A program made the translations under genes and the position numbers. From NCBI GenBank assembly GCA_024680595.1, contig JAILCB010000004.1, positions 1 to 35,634 on the forward strand: a stretch of 35,634 nt of DNA, in the 5' to 3' direction. Below the pieces are notes generated by a model. It made no database searches. It saw only the letters and a list, made by a program, of their open reading frames with translations, and was not told the DNA's origin. Source of the stretch: Lachnospiraceae bacterium. Lineage in GTDB: Bacteria; Bacillota; Clostridia; Lachnospirales; Lachnospiraceae. Shown piece by piece: positions 18,701-27,760 of the stretch; the stretch's first letter is position 1, and each line of letters begins with the position of its first letter.

Positions 18701-19123
18701 ATGATACAATTAATTGTTGGTGAAAAGGGTAAGGGCAAGACAAAAGTACTTTTGGATAAGGTTGCTGAGACCGCACAGAATGCGAAAGGTAACGTTGTTT
18801 TCGTAGATAAGGATATGTCTCATATCTATGAAATTAAGAATACTGTACGTCTTGTCAATATCAGTGAGTATGGTATTACTAATGGGGATGAGTTTTTAGG
18901 ATTTTTGGCGGGACTCATTGCCGCTGATCACGATTTAGAGGATCTTTTCATCGATAGGTTTTTACGTGTATCATTTCATCCTACTGCGGAGGATTCTGTC
19001 TCTGTTCTCCGTAAACTGGATACTCTCAGCACAAAGTTTGACGTTAGGGTTACAGTTTCCCTTTCTTGCGGAAAGGATGAGGTTCCTGAGGATCTTCAGG
19101 ACAAGATTATTGTAGCACTGTAA
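18701..19123 (+). CDS. Small P-loop protein
   Basis: 140 aa; Walker A VGEKGKGKTK; RBS aaaggagg. Confidence 0.8.
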   Translation: MIQLIVGEKGKGKTKVLLDKVAETAQNAKGNVVFVDKDMSHIYEIKNTVRLVNISEYGITNGDEFLGFLAGLIAADHDLEDLFIDRFLRVSFHPTAEDSVSVLRKLDTLSTKFDVRVTVSLSCGKDEVPEDLQDKIIVAL

Positions 19124-19312
19124 GCATTGTCTGATTTACGGGAAATTCAGGTTATTGCGGGGTTACCTCTTTATCTGAAATTGATGATGTACTGTAAATA
19201 TGGTTTTTTTGAATTATTATTGTTACTGATTTATGATTGAGCTGGGGCTGCCGCCTGCGCAGAGAATGCGCAGGTTGACAGCCTCGAAACTGTTCAGTCT
19301 GAAAGTTGTAAT

Positions 19313-21379
19313 ATGAGTCAAAAGCAGCATAAGAAAAAAAAGAATAATAGCCGGAGACGGACCTCTGGAAATGCTGCCGGACGCAGAGAGAGACAGAACA
19401 GATCCGCGAATTCCACATCTAGAACTAATTCTAGGTCAGATTTCAGTTCTTCTGATTCCGGTTCCGGTCTGACACCCCAGAGAGAGGCATATTTAAGAAA
19501 TGCCGGTGTTCAGAATGACCCAGATCGGGATGTCCGGGATACGTCGGCCAGACAATTTATCCGTTCTCAAAGTAAAGGCTCGGGCTATAACTTTTCATCT
19601 TCCGGTTCTCGTAATTCTCGCCCTTTCGCCGGGTTTGACAGTGGTAACAGTCGATCCTATGGCCGCGCAGGGTCCGGAATGACAAACGGTGGCTTATACG
19701 GGGGAGATGGTTCCCAATATTCCTCCGCCGGATTTACTGGTGGCTGGAATACTCGTAATAGCGGAGGAAATGACGGTTATTCGGGTAATTATGGCAGAAC
19801 GGGAGGGAATCGTTTTTCTTCTAACTCAGGTAGGAGAAATGCTTATGGTTCCGGAGGTATAGGTAACTCTCACAGCGATGGGGCAAATAGTAGATTATCC
19901 GGCAGGAATGGCGGGAATTCCGGCAGGGAGAGGTCGGCCACGGAGAGGCAAAAGGCCAGGGAGCTCCGCAGTCGGGAAGAAAGGCTTGCCCGGGACAATA
20001 AAGTCACAAAAATCCGTCGACATTCCTTGAATAGGATGAATCTGGGTATGGTCATTTTTGTGGCAATTTTCATTTATATTCTTATACTTCTCTATATTTC
20101 TTCACAGAAAACAACAATTACAGGCTATGAGGTGAAGCTGGGTTCTCTGGCCGTAAACCGTACAGGGCGTGGCGTGATTGTCCGGGCCGAGAAAGTATAT
20201 AGTGTTAAGGAATATGGCTATATTAATTATTATGCCAGGGAGACTGAGCGATTATCCACGGGTGAGCTTGTCTATTCCATTGATGAAAGTGGCGCGCTTT
20301 CCAGTATGGCGGGAGAAGGCGGGGCAGGAGAAATAGAATTAGACGAGTCTAATCTCTTGGAGCTTAGGGATGAGATTGTAAATTATCGGAAGACTTTTTC
20401 TGATAGTGATTTTAAGAGTATATATAGTTTTAAGAATTCTCTAAATGGGGTTGTTGCCCGTCTTACCAATGAAAGTATGCTTGCGGCACTTCAGAGTATA
20501 TCAGGAAATGCGGCCAAAAATTCCATTGCCATGGGCTATTGCGATACCAGCGGAATTGTTATTTTGGGTACGGATGGTTTAGAAAGCCTTATTCCCCAGG
20601 CCGTGGGAAAGAGTACTTTTAATGAGGATGAGCATCAGGAACAGCGACATGCGGATAATACCATTGTTTCTGTCAGTGATAATGCCTTCAAGATCATTAC
20701 AGATGAGAATTGGTCTGTGGTTGTTCCCTGGAATGAGGAGTGGGAAGGCGAGATTGAGAATGGGAAGTTTATCAATGTACTGTTTCTCAAAAACGGCATG
20801 ACTTCCTGGGCCCAGACAACGATTCTGCACAATGAGGACGGTGATTATCTCCAGCTTTCCTTCACTAATTCTATGGTTACCTATTCAAAGGATAGGTACT
20901 TGGATATTGAACTTTTGACATCGAAGAAGGAAGGCTTGAAAATCCCGAATTCTTCTTTGGTGAAAAGGGAGTTTTATGTCATTCCCAGAGCATTTTTGAC
21001 GAGAGGCGGCGATTCTGATTCTGAAGGCTTTATTAGGCAGGCTTATCTGGAGGACGGGTCCCTGTCCACGGAGTTTGTAGAGGCAAAGCTCTATGATGAG
21101 GTGCCGGAGGGCGTTTATGTGGATATAAATGTTTTCTCGCCGGGAGATACCATACTAAAACCTGATTCAACTGAACGCTTTACTGTTAGTCCCAAGGCCT
21201 CTCTGACCGGTGTCTATAATATGAATAATGGATATGCGGATTTCACAAAAGTGAATGTTCTATATTCTAATAAGGAGTATTCTATTGTAGAGTCGGGCAC
21301 CATGTACGGGCTGAGTGTTTATGATCATATTGTTTTGAACGGGGCTGATGTCAGTGACGATGATTTTGTTTATGAGTGA
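19313..21379 (+). CDS. HlyD-like membrane protein with a long Ser/Gly/Arg/Asn-rich N-terminal region
   Basis: 688 aa; disordered N-terminus to ~aa 230, one TM segment (MVIFVAIFIYILILLYISS), HlyD-type C-terminus; upstream of yggS-sepF as in related Firmicutes. Confidence 0.75.
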   Translation: MSQKQHKKKKNNSRRRTSGNAAGRRERQNRSANSTSRTNSRSDFSSSDSGSGLTPQREAYLRNAGVQNDPDRDVRDTSARQFIRSQSKGSGYNFSSSGSRNSRPFAGFDSGNSRSYGRAGSGMTNGGLYGGDGSQYSSAGFTGGWNTRNSGGNDGYSGNYGRTGGNRFSSNSGRRNAYGSGGIGNSHSDGANSRLSGRNGGNSGRERSATERQKARELRSREERLARDNKVTKIRRHSLNRMNLGMVIFVAIFIYILILLYISSQKTTITGYEVKLGSLAVNRTGRGVIVRAEKVYSVKEYGYINYYARETERLSTGELVYSIDESGALSSMAGEGGAGEIELDESNLLELRDEIVNYRKTFSDSDFKSIYSFKNSLNGVVARLTNESMLAALQSISGNAAKNSIAMGYCDTSGIVILGTDGLESLIPQAVGKSTFNEDEHQEQRHADNTIVSVSDNAFKIITDENWSVVVPWNEEWEGEIENGKFINVLFLKNGMTSWAQTTILHNEDGDYLQLSFTNSMVTYSKDRYLDIELLTSKKEGLKIPNSSLVKREFYVIPRAFLTRGGDSDSEGFIRQAYLEDGSLSTEFVEAKLYDEVPEGVYVDINVFSPGDTILKPDSTERFTVSPKASLTGVYNMNNGYADFTKVNVLYSNKEYSIVESGTMYGLSVYDHIVLNGADVSDDDFVYE

Positions 21380-21656
21380 CTTTCCGAATGCGTTAGGAAA
21401 CCGCATTTGGAAAGTCCACGCTGTGCGCGGGACAGGGACATCGCTTTGCGAGGATTGGTCATGTAGGTATGATTTTCCGAATGCGTTAGGAAACCGCATT
21501 TGGAAATTCCACGCTGTGCGCGGGACAGGGACATCGCTTTGCGAGGATTGATCGTGTAGGTATGACTTTCCGAATGCGTGAGGGAACTGCATTTGGAAAT
21601 TCCACGCTGTGTATGGGACAGGGTTATCGCTTTGCTATGGCCGGTCACTATAGGTT
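21378..21656 (+). repeat. Three tandem 93-bp repeats starting at the stop codon of the 688-aa gene
   Basis: Copies begin at 21378, 21471 and 21564; each has the hairpin tttccgaatgcg...cgcatttggaaa. Confidence 0.93.
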
Positions 21657-21694
21657 TGATTGTGTTTTTTTATGCTTTTATATTTGGAGGGAAC

Positions 21695-22399
21695 ATGGAG
21701 GATATTAATATTCAGGAGAATCTCAAAGCTGTTGAAGAGCGGATTCAGGAGGCCTGCAAGAAAAGCGGACGGAAAAGAGAAGATGTCACTCTTGTGGCGG
21801 TCAGTAAAACAAAGCCTGTTTCTTTGATTATGAAGGCATATGAGGCCGGTATTAGGGATTTCGGGGAGAATAAGGCCCAGGAGCTGGCGGCTAAATACGA
21901 GGAGATGCCAAAGGATATCCGCTGGCATATGATAGGCCATTTGCAGAGAAATAAGGTTAAATATATTATTGATAAGGCTGCTTATATCCACAGTGTCGAT
22001 TCCCTGGCCCTGGCAGAGGAGATTAGCCGTCAGGCTGTTAAGCATGGGGTTACTGCCCATGTATTCGTGGAGATTAATATCGGTGACGAGGAAACGAAAT
22101 TTGGTGTCCCTTATGATGAGGTTACAGAATTAGTTGACAAAATAATTGGTTTACCAAATTTATCGGTTGAGGGCTTAATGTGCATTGCTCCAAACGTTGA
22201 TAATTCTGAAGAAAATCGAAAATTTTTTATAAAAATGCGTGAAAAATCTGTTGACATAAATTTAAAACTAAGTCATAATGTAACGGTCAGCGTTTTATCT
22301 ATGGGTATGACAGGAGACTATCAGGTGGCTATTGAAGAGGGGGCCACCATGATACGTGTTGGTACTGGGATTTTCGGAGAACGCACTTATAAAGTATGA
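21695..22399 (+). CDS. yggS: YggS-family pyridoxal phosphate homeostasis protein
   Basis: LVAVSKTKP, FGENKAQE, WHMIGHLQRNK, MGMTGDYQVAIEEGATMIRVGTGIFG. ATG at 21695 with ggaggg RBS; the tracked start at 21578 lies in the repeats. Confidence 0.93.
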   Translation: MEDINIQENLKAVEERIQEACKKSGRKREDVTLVAVSKTKPVSLIMKAYEAGIRDFGENKAQELAAKYEEMPKDIRWHMIGHLQRNKVKYIIDKAAYIHSVDSLALAEEISRQAVKHGVTAHVFVEINIGDEETKFGVPYDEVTELVDKIIGLPNLSVEGLMCIAPNVDNSEENRKFFIKMREKSVDINLKLSHNVTVSVLSMGMTGDYQVAIEEGATMIRVGTGIFGERTYKV

Positions 22400-22477
22400 C
22401 GGAATCGGGAAATTATATTCTTATTAAGAATCGCTTTAGGAGGGAGCCTGATTCAGTCTCTTAAGGGAGGGAAAAAG

Positions 22478-23023
22478 ATGGGTTTGCTGGATAAGTTTGT
22501 ACATGCGATGAATATTAAGGATGAGGACGAAGATTACGGATACGATGAGGGTTATGATGATGACGGATACATGGATGATGAACCGGATGAACCCGTCAGA
22601 AATGAGAAGCGTGGATTCTTCAGCAGGAATAGAAAGGCAGATATAGAGGAAGAGGAACCTAAGGCTTCCAAGGGAAAGATTACACCTATGCGTCAGTCAA
22701 AGCGCCGCGCAGATTCAAGCGACCGTGAAATTTGTATGTTTAAGCCTGTTAATTCCGATGAATCCTGTGATATTATGGATGCACTGCTTTCGGACAGGAC
22801 TGTTGTATTGAACCTTGAGGGACTGCATGATGATGTAGCTCAGAAGATTATTGATACTTTATCAGGAGCCTGCTATGCCCTTAGCGGGAATATGCTGAAG
22901 ATTTCCAATTATATTTTTATTGTTGCACCTAAGAGTGTTGAGCTTTCGGGGGATTCCCAGGGAAACGTGCTTCGGGAAGCTTTCGAGCTTCCACTGGCGG
23001 CAGCATCCGGCGGACGGATCTAG
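22478..23023 (+). CDS. sepF: Cell division protein SepF
   Basis: 181 aa; MGLLDKFVHAMNI, acidic linker, DUF552-like domain. Confidence 0.9.
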   Translation: MGLLDKFVHAMNIKDEDEDYGYDEGYDDDGYMDDEPDEPVRNEKRGFFSRNRKADIEEEEPKASKGKITPMRQSKRRADSSDREICMFKPVNSDESCDIMDALLSDRTVVLNLEGLHDDVAQKIIDTLSGACYALSGNMLKISNYIFIVAPKSVELSGDSQGNVLREAFELPLAAASGGRI

Positions 23024-23341
23024 GACAGGATCCATATTTCGAACATAGCGGTACTACTTATTTTCATTCCGGAGAACGGAGAGAATTTGGGGATTATGGT
23101 AATATTAATGACCGTTCCCTGCGTGTTTATCTAAAGGATGATCCTAATAGGCCGCGTTCTTTTTAGACAGTTTTGATTTAGTCATTGTGTATACTATGAC
23201 TTTTGCTGGTTTTTGATTTATATACGGAATGATCGTGACTGTATTGTATAGAACGGTTACGATTATTCCGTTTTGTTTTTCTAATAGCAGGGAAGTTGAG
23301 ATTGTTGTTCATAATAGTTTCATGAATGAGGAGTTAGTTTT

Positions 23342-24460
23342 ATGCAGAAAAATGTTCATATTGGCAGCACTGTGACCGGAGATGCTTATGATATAATCAT
23401 AGAGAATAATTTTGAGAGTATCATTCCCGAGCTTGAGAAGCTGGGGAGTCATGATAGACGAGTTCTTATAATTAGTGATACAAATGTAGCCCCGGTCTAC
23501 TTAGAAGAGCTTTCAAGGACTCTGGAGTCTTCCTTTAAGTCTGTTTATTCCCTTGTCCTTCCTGCAGGGGAGTCCTATAAAAATCTAGACCAGGTCCGGC
23601 TTGTCTTGAGCAGGCTTTTGGAATTAGAATTTGATAGGAAAGATTTCCTTGCTGCTCTGGGCGGGGGTGTTATTGGAGATCTGACAGGTTTTGCGGCTGC
23701 CATCTACAGGAGGGGGATTCGTTTCATTCAGATTCCCACTACATTACTTTCACAGACAGATAGCTCTATAGGCGGCAAAACTGGAGTTGATCTTGATTCC
23801 TATAAGAATATGGTAGGGGCCTTTCATCAGCCTTCATTGACCTATATTAATGTCGATACCTTGAATTCACTTTCACCTAGAGAATTCTCGGCCGGTATGG
23901 GGGAAATTATTAAACACGGCCTCATCAAGGATTCGGATTATTTGGATTTTGTCATATCAAATAAGGATGAAATCCTGGCCCACCAAAGTGATATTCTGGC
24001 AAGGATGATTGAGCGCAGCCTACAGATTAAAGCCCAGGTGGTGGAGGAGGATCCCAAAGAGCTGGGAATTCGAGCTATATTGAACTTCGGACATACAATT
24101 GGTCACGCTATCGAAAAATGGATGAATTTTTCCTTACTTCACGGGGAGTGTGTTTCGCTTGGTTCAATAGCCGCTGCATATATCTCTCTAAAACGGGGTT
24201 TCCTAAAACCGGAAGAATATGATAAAATCCATAATGTGTTTTCTGCCTTTTCATTACCCGTTTCCCTTATCGGACATCTAGGCGGTATTGCTGAGAATAA
24301 AGCCATTGAAGAGATTGTCAGGCTTACCAAATCCGATAAGAAGATGGATGGGGGTAAGGTCCGTTTTATCCTTCTCCAAGGGATTGGCAATGCCGTAATT
24401 GACAAATCCATTAGGGATGAGGAGATTGAAGAAGCTATTAAGAAAGGGATCCTGTCGTAA
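23342..24460 (+). CDS. aroB: 3-dehydroquinate synthase
   Basis: 372 aa; GGGVIGDLTGFAAAIYRRGIRFIQIPTTLLSQTDSSIGGKTGVD, NFGHTIGHAIE. Confidence 0.96.
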   Translation: MQKNVHIGSTVTGDAYDIIIENNFESIIPELEKLGSHDRRVLIISDTNVAPVYLEELSRTLESSFKSVYSLVLPAGESYKNLDQVRLVLSRLLELEFDRKDFLAALGGGVIGDLTGFAAAIYRRGIRFIQIPTTLLSQTDSSIGGKTGVDLDSYKNMVGAFHQPSLTYINVDTLNSLSPREFSAGMGEIIKHGLIKDSDYLDFVISNKDEILAHQSDILARMIERSLQIKAQVVEEDPKELGIRAILNFGHTIGHAIEKWMNFSLLHGECVSLGSIAAAYISLKRGFLKPEEYDKIHNVFSAFSLPVSLIGHLGGIAENKAIEEIVRLTKSDKKMDGGKVRFILLQGIGNAVIDKSIRDEEIEEAIKKGILS

Positions 24461-24463
24461 AGT

Positions 24464-25189
24464 ATGAAACCTGTTTTTCGATTTAGATATATAATAATTG
24501 ATTTTATTCTGATTGCCGGCTTTTTGTTTCTCGATCAATATACTAAGAACCTCGCCGTCCTATATTTGAAGGGAAATAAACCCATTCCCATTATTCGGGA
24601 TTTCCTTGTTCTGGAGTATCTGGAGAACAGGGGCGCCGCATTTGGTATGCTGCAGAATCAAAAGGTTTTCTTTCTGCTGATAGGAACAGTATTTGTGGCT
24701 CTAATGATCTTTGCCCTTTTTCGTCTGCCGACGACCCGAAAATACAGGATTCTCCGTTTCTTTATCTGTCTTATCACGGCGGGTGCGGCCGGGAACCTTA
24801 TTGACAGGGCTATGCTGGACTATGTTATTGACTTCATTTATGTAATCTACATTCATTTTCCGATTTTTAATGTGGCAGATATCTATGTCACAGTATCGGC
24901 GGCGGCCTTATTGATCCTGCTCCTTTTTGTTTACAAAGAGGAGGATTTGGATATGAAGAAAGCCAGGAATCCCAAGGTGCATTCCTCTATGCGGAGGGAT
25001 AAAGAGGAAAATTCGAATTCAGCGGCAGGTTCAACTCTGGCTACGGAAACAGCTAAGAAGGCAAAGAATGAGGCTGTCGAGGGAGTGCAGGCGTCAGAGG
25101 GTGGAGCTGCTGAATCTGCCAAAGCCGCTGAGGGTGATGAGGTAAAAAAGTCAGAGGCTTCTGAAGACAATAAGGCTGAGGACAATTAG
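24464..25189 (+). CDS. lspA: Lipoprotein signal peptidase with Ala/Glu/Lys-rich C-terminal tail
   Basis: 241 aa; NRGAAFGML, AGAAGNLIDRA, FPIFNVADIYVT; tail from ~aa 165 is low complexity. Confidence 0.93.
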   Translation: MKPVFRFRYIIIDFILIAGFLFLDQYTKNLAVLYLKGNKPIPIIRDFLVLEYLENRGAAFGMLQNQKVFFLLIGTVFVALMIFALFRLPTTRKYRILRFFICLITAGAAGNLIDRAMLDYVIDFIYVIYIHFPIFNVADIYVTVSAAALLILLLFVYKEEDLDMKKARNPKVHSSMRRDKEENSNSAAGSTLATETAKKAKNEAVEGVQASEGGAAESAKAAEGDEVKKSEASEDNKAEDN

Positions 25190-25349
25190 GCTAAAGAGGC
25201 TGGAGGGTCTGAGTCAGCCGAGGGAGTTCCTGAATCTGCCAAAGCCGCTGAGGGTGATGAGGAAAAAAGTCAGAAGCTTCTGAAGACAATAAGGCTGAGG
25301 ACAATTAGGCTAAAGAGGCTGGAGGGTCTGAGTCAGCTGAGGGAGTTCA
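25111..25349 (+). repeat. Tandem ~120-bp duplication spanning the lspA stop codon
   Basis: 25111-25230 and 25231-25349 are nearly identical (few substitutions, one 1-nt deletion); both contain gaggacaattaggct with the TAG. Confidence 0.95.
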
Positions 25350-25475
25350 TTCGTTCGAGGGTGGAGCTGCTTGGAATGAATATATAATACCAAACAAATG
25401 TTCTAATGTCAATCATGAAATTAGAATTATATCCTGATTTATAGAAATTATGAAATTACTCTTATTTGGGGAGCG

Positions 25476-26450
25476 TTGGGAGGAGCATTGGGAGATTATT
25501 TTGAGGAAGAGCTTCAGGAAGAAGATTTCGATAACGGGGATCAGGTGTCTCTTGTAGTATCTGAGGAAGAGGCAGGTACTCGTATTGATAAATATATATC
25601 TGACAAGGTAAAGGAATTATCCAGATCTCGGTGCGCAAAGCTTATTGAGACCGGCCAGGTTTTTCGCAATGAAGAGGTTGTCGGAAAGCCAAAATTCAGT
25701 GTCAGGGGCGGGGATTTGATTACAATTAGGCTCCCTGAGCCGGAGGAAATGGATATTCTTCCGGAAGATATTCCGCTCGAAATTCTCTATGAGGATTCGG
25801 ATGTATTAGTTATTAATAAGCCTAAAGGAATGGTTGTGCACCCTGCGCCGGGCCATTATTCCGGCACCCTGGTGAATGCCTTACTTTTCCACTGTAAGGA
25901 TTTATCCGGTATCAATGGGGTTCAACGGCCCGGAATTGTGCACCGTATTGATAGGGATACCACCGGCTCTCTTTTGGTTTGCAAAAATGATTTGGCCCAT
26001 CGCTCAATTGCGGACCAGCTCCATGTTCATTCCATCAAAAGGCAGTACCGGGCAATTGTTCATGGTCAAATCAATATGGATGGCAGGGTGGATGCGGCCA
26101 TTGGCAGGAGCCGTAAGGATAGGAAGCGGATGGCCGTGACTCCGGACGGCCGCAGGGCCGTTACTCATTATCATGTTCTGGCAAATTCCGGAAAGTTTAC
26201 CTATCTGGAATGTGAACTAGAGACGGGAAGGACCCATCAGATCCGAGTTCATCTTTCCCATATTGGGCATCCTGTGTTCGGAGATCCAGTATATGGCGGG
26301 GCGCATCCTGCCAGGGAAGAGGGACAGGCCCTGCATGCTATGACATTGGGCTTCCGCCAGCCCAGAACAGGCCAATATATTGAAGTAAGCGCACCCTTAC
26401 CGGATTATTTTCAGGAATTATTATCCAAATTATTTGGTATTAATGGATAG
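25476..26450 (+). CDS. rluD: RluD-family 23S rRNA pseudouridine synthase
   Basis: 324 aa; S4 domain, INKPKGMVVHPAPGH, GIVHRIDRDTTGSLLVCKN, GRTHQIRVHLSHIGHPVFGDPVYGG. Start may be TTG 25488. Confidence 0.93.
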   Translation: MGGALGDYFEEELQEEDFDNGDQVSLVVSEEEAGTRIDKYISDKVKELSRSRCAKLIETGQVFRNEEVVGKPKFSVRGGDLITIRLPEPEEMDILPEDIPLEILYEDSDVLVINKPKGMVVHPAPGHYSGTLVNALLFHCKDLSGINGVQRPGIVHRIDRDTTGSLLVCKNDLAHRSIADQLHVHSIKRQYRAIVHGQINMDGRVDAAIGRSRKDRKRMAVTPDGRRAVTHYHVLANSGKFTYLECELETGRTHQIRVHLSHIGHPVFGDPVYGGAHPAREEGQALHAMTLGFRQPRTGQYIEVSAPLPDYFQELLSKLFGING

Positions 26451-26625
26451 ATTAATGGGATTAGAGACTTGAAATCGCTAAATGCACCCTTGCCGGATAA
26501 TATGAAATTAGAGGATAGATATATAGTTAAGAGACTGGCAATAATTGCACCATTACCGGATAATTTGGAATTAAAGGATAGATGGTCAGGTTTAAGAGAT
26601 TGGCAATAAAGGTCATTGTACCTTG
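26391..26625 (+). repeat. Degenerate tandem repeats beginning in the 3' end of rluD and continuing past its stop
   Basis: 'gcaccctt(a/g)ccggat(a/t)at' at 26391 and 26484, 'gcaccattaccggataat' at 26547, partial copy near 26615. Confidence 0.85.
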
Positions 26626-26653
26626 ATAATAAAGGAAACGGAGGCAAATAATA

Positions 26654-27286
26654 ATGAAGTCAATAATTACTATAGGAAGGACATTTGGTTCGGGGGGCAG
26701 GGAGATAGGTGAAAAGCTTGCCGCTTATTATGGCATTAAATGCTATGATAAGGAGCTTTTGGCGAGGGCGGCGAAGGAGAGCGGACTGTGTGAGGAGGTT
26801 CTGACGGAACACGATGAGCGCTCCACCGGATCCTTTCTCTTTAATTTAGTAATGGATACCTATTCCTTCGGATATAATAATTCCTCCTTTGTAGATATGC
26901 CGGTGTCCCATAAGGTTTTTCTGGCTCAGTTTGACGCAATAAAGAAGATTGCGGAGGACGGGCCCTGTGTAATTGTGGGAAGATGCGCGGACTATGCACT
27001 GCAGGATTTTTCGAATGTTTTGAATATTTTTATATACGGAAAGAAGGAAGAGAGGATTAAACGGATTATGGAGCGCTTCTCCGATATTGATTCTCCTGAT
27101 AAGGCCTGGGACATGATTCGGAAAAAGGATAAGCAGAGGCGGAGCTACTATGATTATTATTCCACCAAGAAATGGGGGCATGTGAGCACCTATGATCTTT
27201 CCATTGATTCCGCTGTTTTAGGGATAGAGGGAACGGTAAAGCTGCTGACCCAGTTCATTGATGATAAGGAGGCCCTTTCGGACTAG
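26654..27286 (+). CDS. Cytidylate kinase-like family protein
   Basis: 210 aa; ITIGRTFGSGGREIGEKLAAYYGIKCYDKELL, VGRCADYAL. Confidence 0.9.
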   Translation: MKSIITIGRTFGSGGREIGEKLAAYYGIKCYDKELLARAAKESGLCEEVLTEHDERSTGSFLFNLVMDTYSFGYNNSSFVDMPVSHKVFLAQFDAIKKIAEDGPCVIVGRCADYALQDFSNVLNIFIYGKKEERIKRIMERFSDIDSPDKAWDMIRKKDKQRRSYYDYYSTKKWGHVSTYDLSIDSAVLGIEGTVKLLTQFIDDKEALSD

Positions 27287-27375
27287 AAGGGTGTTAGGAA
27301 TTTAATAAGGAAGCTCATCTAAACAAATATGGATATGGATTAAGCGGTTTGGAGCTTGGGAGATATAATCGATTT

Positions 27376-27399
27376 CCCGGGGCAGTTATTGGCCCCGGG
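27376..27399. terminator. Terminator-like hairpin between convergent genes
   Basis: cccggggc-agttattg-gccccggg flanked by ttt/aattt. Confidence 0.7.
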
Positions 27400-27450
27400 A
27401 ATTTATTGGGCTTATGGTGCTTTGAATGTCATTCTCTTAGCTAAGGGAAT

Positions 27451-27760
27451 CGTCGTTTTTGGCCATTGGGGCAATTCTATAGGCCAGGGGTACGGTCATT
27501 CTTGTCCATGGGTTCATCTTTTTTGAACCGTAGAATCGTCGCTCTTGTCTATGGGTTCATCTTTTTAGAACCGGAGAATCGTCGCTCTTGTCCATGGGTT
27601 CATCATTTTAGAACCGGAGAATCATCGCTCTTGTCCATGGGTTCATCCTTTATGTTAGGGGAATCGTCACTCTTGTCCATGGGTTTACCCTTTAGGCCTG
27701 GGGTATCGCTATTTTTGTCCATAGGATCAACCTTTAGGTCTGGTGTATCGTCCTTATTAT
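27451..27760 (-). repeat. 42/43-bp tandem repeats covering the 3' end of the AI-2E permease gene and continuing past its stop
   Basis: 'cttgtccatgggtt' units at 27501, 27544, 27587, 27630, 27672, 27714; spacing 43 nt downstream of the stop and 42 nt inside the ORF. Confidence 0.93.

Noticed and set aside
21260-21648. Minus-strand ORFs with SLSRAQRGISKC-type repeats
   Set aside because: Generated by the 93-bp tandem DNA repeats overlapping a coding end; no RBS or domain support.
27451-27760. Possible CRISPR-like spacing of 42-43 nt
   Set aside because: The whole unit is repeated, no unique spacers, and it encodes the permease tail.
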